Below, in pieces: positions 38,373 to 40,893 of a stretch of DNA of 40,893 nt. The DNA comes from a virus: positions 1 through 40,893 of IMG/VR virus record IMGVR_UViG_3300031569_000014; one strand, written 5' to 3'. The position numbers were made by a program, and so were the translations under genes. Positions within the stretch are counted from its first letter, which is position 1, and every line of letters begins with the position of its first letter. The notes under the pieces were generated by a model that searched no databases, was not told the DNA's origin, and saw nothing but the letters and a program-made list of their open reading frames with translations.

Positions 38373-39476
38373 TTATTTCAATCCTGCAAGGCGTCTAATA
38401 TCAACTACGTTATCCGTAGCTAATGGGCTTGCATCTATGTCATTTGTTTGTTTATTGCCTGTGATTTGTGTGCCTTCAGTAAGTGTTGTTGCCTTGGTCT
38501 TCTTCGCTGGAGTGCTTCCTGCAATTACGCTAGGCATGTACTTATCGAACGACTTTTGTAGTCTATCGGTTTGTACAGATTCCAGCAAGTCCGCCATGAT
38601 ATCTCTTTGACCTTCGTTTAAAGGTGAAAGTAATTCATTCATAGTTTCCTTACGTACCGCGCTGTTAGTAGCTTGTTTAATTTCAGCATTTTTGCTTTCA
38701 ACTAGACTTACTGCCTGTCCTGCGATCTTTTTAGCTTCAGCTAATTGTTTATCTTTCAACCCAACTACTTTAAGTAGTTTTGCAGATTCAGATTTTTCAT
38801 TAAGATAGCTGTTAGTATATTCTGATGCAAAAGATTCAAAAATCTTACGTCCAAAATCATTCTTACGTGCTGTATCAATGTCCTCTTTAAGTTGAGTCAT
38901 TTCTTTGTTAAGACCTTTCTCAACTGTCTCTGCAACAATCTTTGTTGCGTCTGTGATAAACTTAGTTTTAACTTTAGCTAGATGTGTTTTAGCTTCACGT
39001 ACAAGTTTTACCTTGGTTTCAGCTAAATCTTTCTTATCTTCGTAAAACTCTGCAATTTCTTTTGATAATCCATCAATAACAAAATTCTCAAGTTTGGAAA
39101 ATTTACTTGCCATAGCTTTCTGATCTTCGTGTAGCTCGCCAATTTCTTTGCCCAACTGTTGCGTCACAAATTTTTGCATTAGTCCTGCGTTTTCACGCAT
39201 TGCTACTGCATATTTTGCTCTTGCTTCAGCTAGTTTTTGACGGTCATCTGCGAATTCAGTAATCTCTTCGCCGAGTTTTTCTTCTAACATTGTATCAATA
39301 GCTTCCACCATTGATGCTTTGTCATGCTCATATTTCTGAGCGAACTCTTCGCGAAGTTCAGCAGTAGCTTGCATACGATTCTCTTGAATCTTCTGCTCCC
39401 AAGCTCCTTCGATTTCTGCTCTGATTTCTTCTGAAACAACATTGTTTTCAAAGAGTGTCTTCAGTGCATCTAACAT
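38373..39476 (-). CDS. 22: Prohead scaffold (core) protein, gp22-like, 367 aa
   Basis: The protein is almost entirely alpha-helical and charged, with long heptad patterns from residue 20 to about 270 (for example EEIRAEIEGAWEQKIQEN and KKDLAETKVKLVREAKTHLA), as expected for the coiled-coil scaffold that shapes the prohead. The C-terminal part has a LLSPLNEGQRDIMADLLE block and ends in ASPLATDNVVDIRRLAGLK, resembling the C-termini of T4-like scaffolds. It sits between the protease and capsid genes, 10 nt from the latter. Several L/I-x-E sites are available for gp21 cleavage. AAGGAG precedes ATG 39476. Confidence 0.92.
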   Translation of the reverse strand: MLDALKTLFENNVVSEEIRAEIEGAWEQKIQENRMQATAELREEFAQKYEHDKASMVEAIDTMLEEKLGEEITEFADDRQKLAEARAKYAVAMRENAGLMQKFVTQQLGKEIGELHEDQKAMASKFSKLENFVIDGLSKEIAEFYEDKKDLAETKVKLVREAKTHLAKVKTKFITDATKIVAETVEKGLNKEMTQLKEDIDTARKNDFGRKIFESFASEYTNSYLNEKSESAKLLKVVGLKDKQLAEAKKIAGQAVSLVESKNAEIKQATNSAVRKETMNELLSPLNEGQRDIMADLLESVQTDRLQKSFDKYMPSVIAGSTPAKKTKATTLTEGTQITGNKQTNDIDASPLATDNVVDIRRLAGLK

Positions 39477-39489
39477 TCTTTTCTCCTTG

Positions 39490-40131
39490 TTAGCGGAGAC
39501 CGCTGATAATATTCACCAACGATTCCTTTAGGTATTTCTGTGCCTTTGCATCGCCCTGTAATTCTTGAGCCATATTGATTGCCTTATACCCACCACGAGT
39601 ATTCATTAAGTGTTCGTAAATTGGAGTTGGGTACGCTCCAGGAGCACTTGGTTGGGCAACGGCGTCAACTGTAATAATTTCAAATTCGCTGACCTCGCCA
39701 CTTCCATCGTCTTTCACATTTCCTGAACCCCTAGATGAAACACCTAGTTTAACGTTGCTCTCAAGCATTGTTTTAACTAGCTGTCCCATCGGAGTTGGAA
39801 TTACTTTCAACTTACCATAACCATTTGGGCCATCCATCCACATTTCTGTAATCATATGACTTACACGGTCAAGGTTAATATTAAGGCCTTCAGGATGATC
39901 AACTTCACCTAGTACACTATATCCACCTTTGATTTGATCGTTGAGCGTGTTGACAGCTCTACTAATCTCACTTACAGGATAAACACGTTGGTTGGCGTTA
40001 CGAACACCTCCCTGAATGCAAATACCCTTGAGATACAAGTCTTTTCCACCTGCATCATTTTCAGTAGTCTCGACGACCATCTTTGCCTGGTCGAATGATA
40101 GTGTTTCAGTTAAATTAAACATCTTATTCAT
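39490..40131 (-). CDS. 21: Prohead core protease, gp21-like, 213 aa
   Basis: Length equals T4 gp21 (212 aa). The catalytic elements of this serine protease family are visible: VLGEVDHPEG with His 79, KLGVSSRGSG with Ser 132 or 133, and ITVDAVAQPSAPGA with Asp 156. The opening segment GICIQGGVRNANQRVYP is also typical of the family. The enzyme cleaves scaffold and capsid proteins after L/I-x-E sites during head maturation and destroys itself. It is followed after 13 nt by gene 22. The initiator is ATG 40131 behind AAGGAA; an internal ATG three codons later (MNKM) is a less likely start. Confidence 0.95.
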   Translation of the reverse strand: MNKMFNLTETLSFDQAKMVVETTENDAGGKDLYLKGICIQGGVRNANQRVYPVSEISRAVNTLNDQIKGGYSVLGEVDHPEGLNINLDRVSHMITEMWMDGPNGYGKLKVIPTPMGQLVKTMLESNVKLGVSSRGSGNVKDDGSGEVSEFEIITVDAVAQPSAPGAYPTPIYEHLMNTRGGYKAINMAQELQGDAKAQKYLKESLVNIISGLR

Positions 40132-40143
40132 CTGAGTTCCTTA

Positions 40144-40893
40144 TTACTTGCCAACAACACTTTTAGTGTTAGCGGCCTTTTCACCTGTAGCAGGTGCTTT
40201 AGCGTTTGACATTGACTTAGAAGCTTTTCCGCCTGGTACGTTTACGTTCCCTGCATTATCTTCTTTAGCTGACATTGCTGAGCCTGCTTCACTACCTGTA
40301 CCGCCTTTTGCGATATTAGCAGTTGTGCCACCCATGTCATTTTTGCTTGCAACTGGTGATGTAGCTTTGTTATCTTCACCTGTTGGTGCTGATACTTTTT
40401 CTACGTACTCACGCATTTGTTCGCCTTCAGTCTTTGTACCTTCATAAGCCGGTACTTCATCGCTAAGTTCGGAAGTTTCATAAGACTCTTCCTGCTCATC
40501 TTCATCACCTTCTTCATCATCCATATCCATGTCAGCTTCGTCGTCGCCAGCTTCTTCGCTGTCGTCTTCACCGCTCATCATTTTTTCAAATTCTGCTTTA
40601 AGGTCATCAAGTGCATCTTCTAGGTCAACTACACGATCTTCAACATCTGCATCGTCCATTTCGTCGCCCATATCCATTTCATCGCCATTAGCTTCAATGT
40701 CATCGATAAAGTCATCTGCTTTGTCGCCGCCCATTGGGTCTGCTTCTGGTGTGAATTCTCCGAAGTTTTCTTCAACTTCTTCGTCGGTAGTTTCGTCAAG
40801 ATCTTCGTCATCTGAAGCTTCATCAACTTCTTCGTCAGTTGCTTCATCTACTTCTTCATCTGTAGTTTCATCAACTTCTTCGTCAGTTGCTTC
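40144..40893 (-). CDS. Acidic prohead-core-type protein, C-terminal part (cut by window edge)
   Basis: The frame is open to the right edge: codons from 40893 onward read E-A-T-D-E-E-V-D repeats in frame with the downstream Met at 40734, so the true start lies outside. The visible 249 residues comprise an extremely acidic repeat, a helical segment VEDRVVDLEDALDDLKAEFE, a second Asp/Glu/Met-rich run, a MREYVEKVSAP block and a Gly/Ala/Lys/Asn-rich tail. T4 has small acidic or core proteins (gp67, gp68) just before gene 21, and this occupies that place. I therefore infer a core scaffold component, without sequence proof. Confidence 0.75.
   Translation of the reverse strand, partial: EATDEEVDETTDEEVDEATDEEVDEASDDEDLDETTDEEVEENFGEFTPEADPMGGDKADDFIDDIEANGDEMDMGDEMDDADVEDRVVDLEDALDDLKAEFEKMMSGEDDSEEAGDDEADMDMDDEEGDEDEQEESYETSELSDEVPAYEGTKTEGEQMREYVEKVSAPTGEDNKATSPVASKNDMGGTTANIAKGGTGSEAGSAMSAKEDNAGNVNVPGGKASKSMSNAKAPATGEKAANTKSVVGK
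40760..40893 (-). repeat. 24-bp in-frame acidic repeat
   Basis: A 24-bp unit encoding EATDEEVD or close variants is repeated about five times up to the window edge. The 27-nt copies at 40819-40845 and 40867-40893 are identical, 48 nt apart. More copies may lie beyond the edge. Confidence 0.85.

Noticed and set aside
225-38610. Many open frames on the plus strand, some over 150 codons (for example around 14700-15170 and 29646-30185)
   Set aside because: All lie opposite well-supported minus-strand genes, lack ribosome-binding sites and recognisable motifs, and arise from codon bias on the other strand.
40734-40734. Met at 40734 as start of the acidic protein
   Set aside because: The frame stays open with the same acidic composition to the window edge, so this is an internal residue.
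1-40893. tRNA genes, integrase, transposase, attachment sites
   Set aside because: No cloverleaf, transposase motif or terminal inverted repeat was seen in the gaps, all of which are under 150 nt.

Overview
The window is one strand-biased block of late virion genes from a T4-like (myovirus-type) tailed phage. Every gene I can support lies on the minus strand, so transcription runs from position 40893 towards 1. The phage type is set by the right end: an acidic prohead-core protein, a gp21-type prohead protease, a gp22-type coiled-coil scaffold and a gp23-type major capsid protein, in the canonical T4 order. The AT-rich sequence, the very large modular fibre proteins and the mix of 2OG-Fe(II) oxygenases, a flavin halogenase and a carbamoyltransferase resemble T4-like phages of marine bacteria (cyanophage or pelagiphage-like). 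No photosynthesis gene or tRNA is visible and the host cannot be fixed from this window.

Layout in transcription order. (1) 40893-37199: head genes (acidic core protein, cut by the window edge; 21; 22; 23), closed by a strong intrinsic terminator at 37144-37174. (2) 37032-34546: small and medium virion proteins. (3) 34508-26603: two paralogous fibre proteins of 1349 and 1238 aa with parallel beta-helix regions and repeated knob motifs. (4) 26593-15415: two small proteins, then two paralogous giants of 1857 and 1619 aa, each with eight N-terminal chitin-binding-like repeats followed by a beta-helix. (5) 15383-11190: small fibre proteins, three tandem paralogues that are extremely cysteine- and glycine-rich, and a tail-fibre-chaperone-like protein, closed by a second intrinsic terminator. 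(6) 11070-2746: a tightly packed operon of enzymes: GT9-like glycosyltransferase, four different 2OG-Fe(II) oxygenases, a NodU-type carbamoyltransferase, a flavin-dependent halogenase, an SGNH-hydrolase-like protein and a GmhB-like HAD phosphatase. (7) 2688-1: more fibre genes, one ending in a cupredoxin-like domain with a complete type-1 copper ligand pattern, and the start of another structural gene at the left edge.

Transcription units are marked by matches to the T4 late promoter TATAAATA (or GATAAATA, AATAAATA, GCTAAATA), mostly about 18-28 nt before a start codon. The most notable content is the enzyme operon inserted between adhesin genes, next to the Cys-rich triplet and the copper-site fibre. 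I infer, without proof, that these enzymes modify either the phage's own adhesins or a host-surface or small-molecule substrate.
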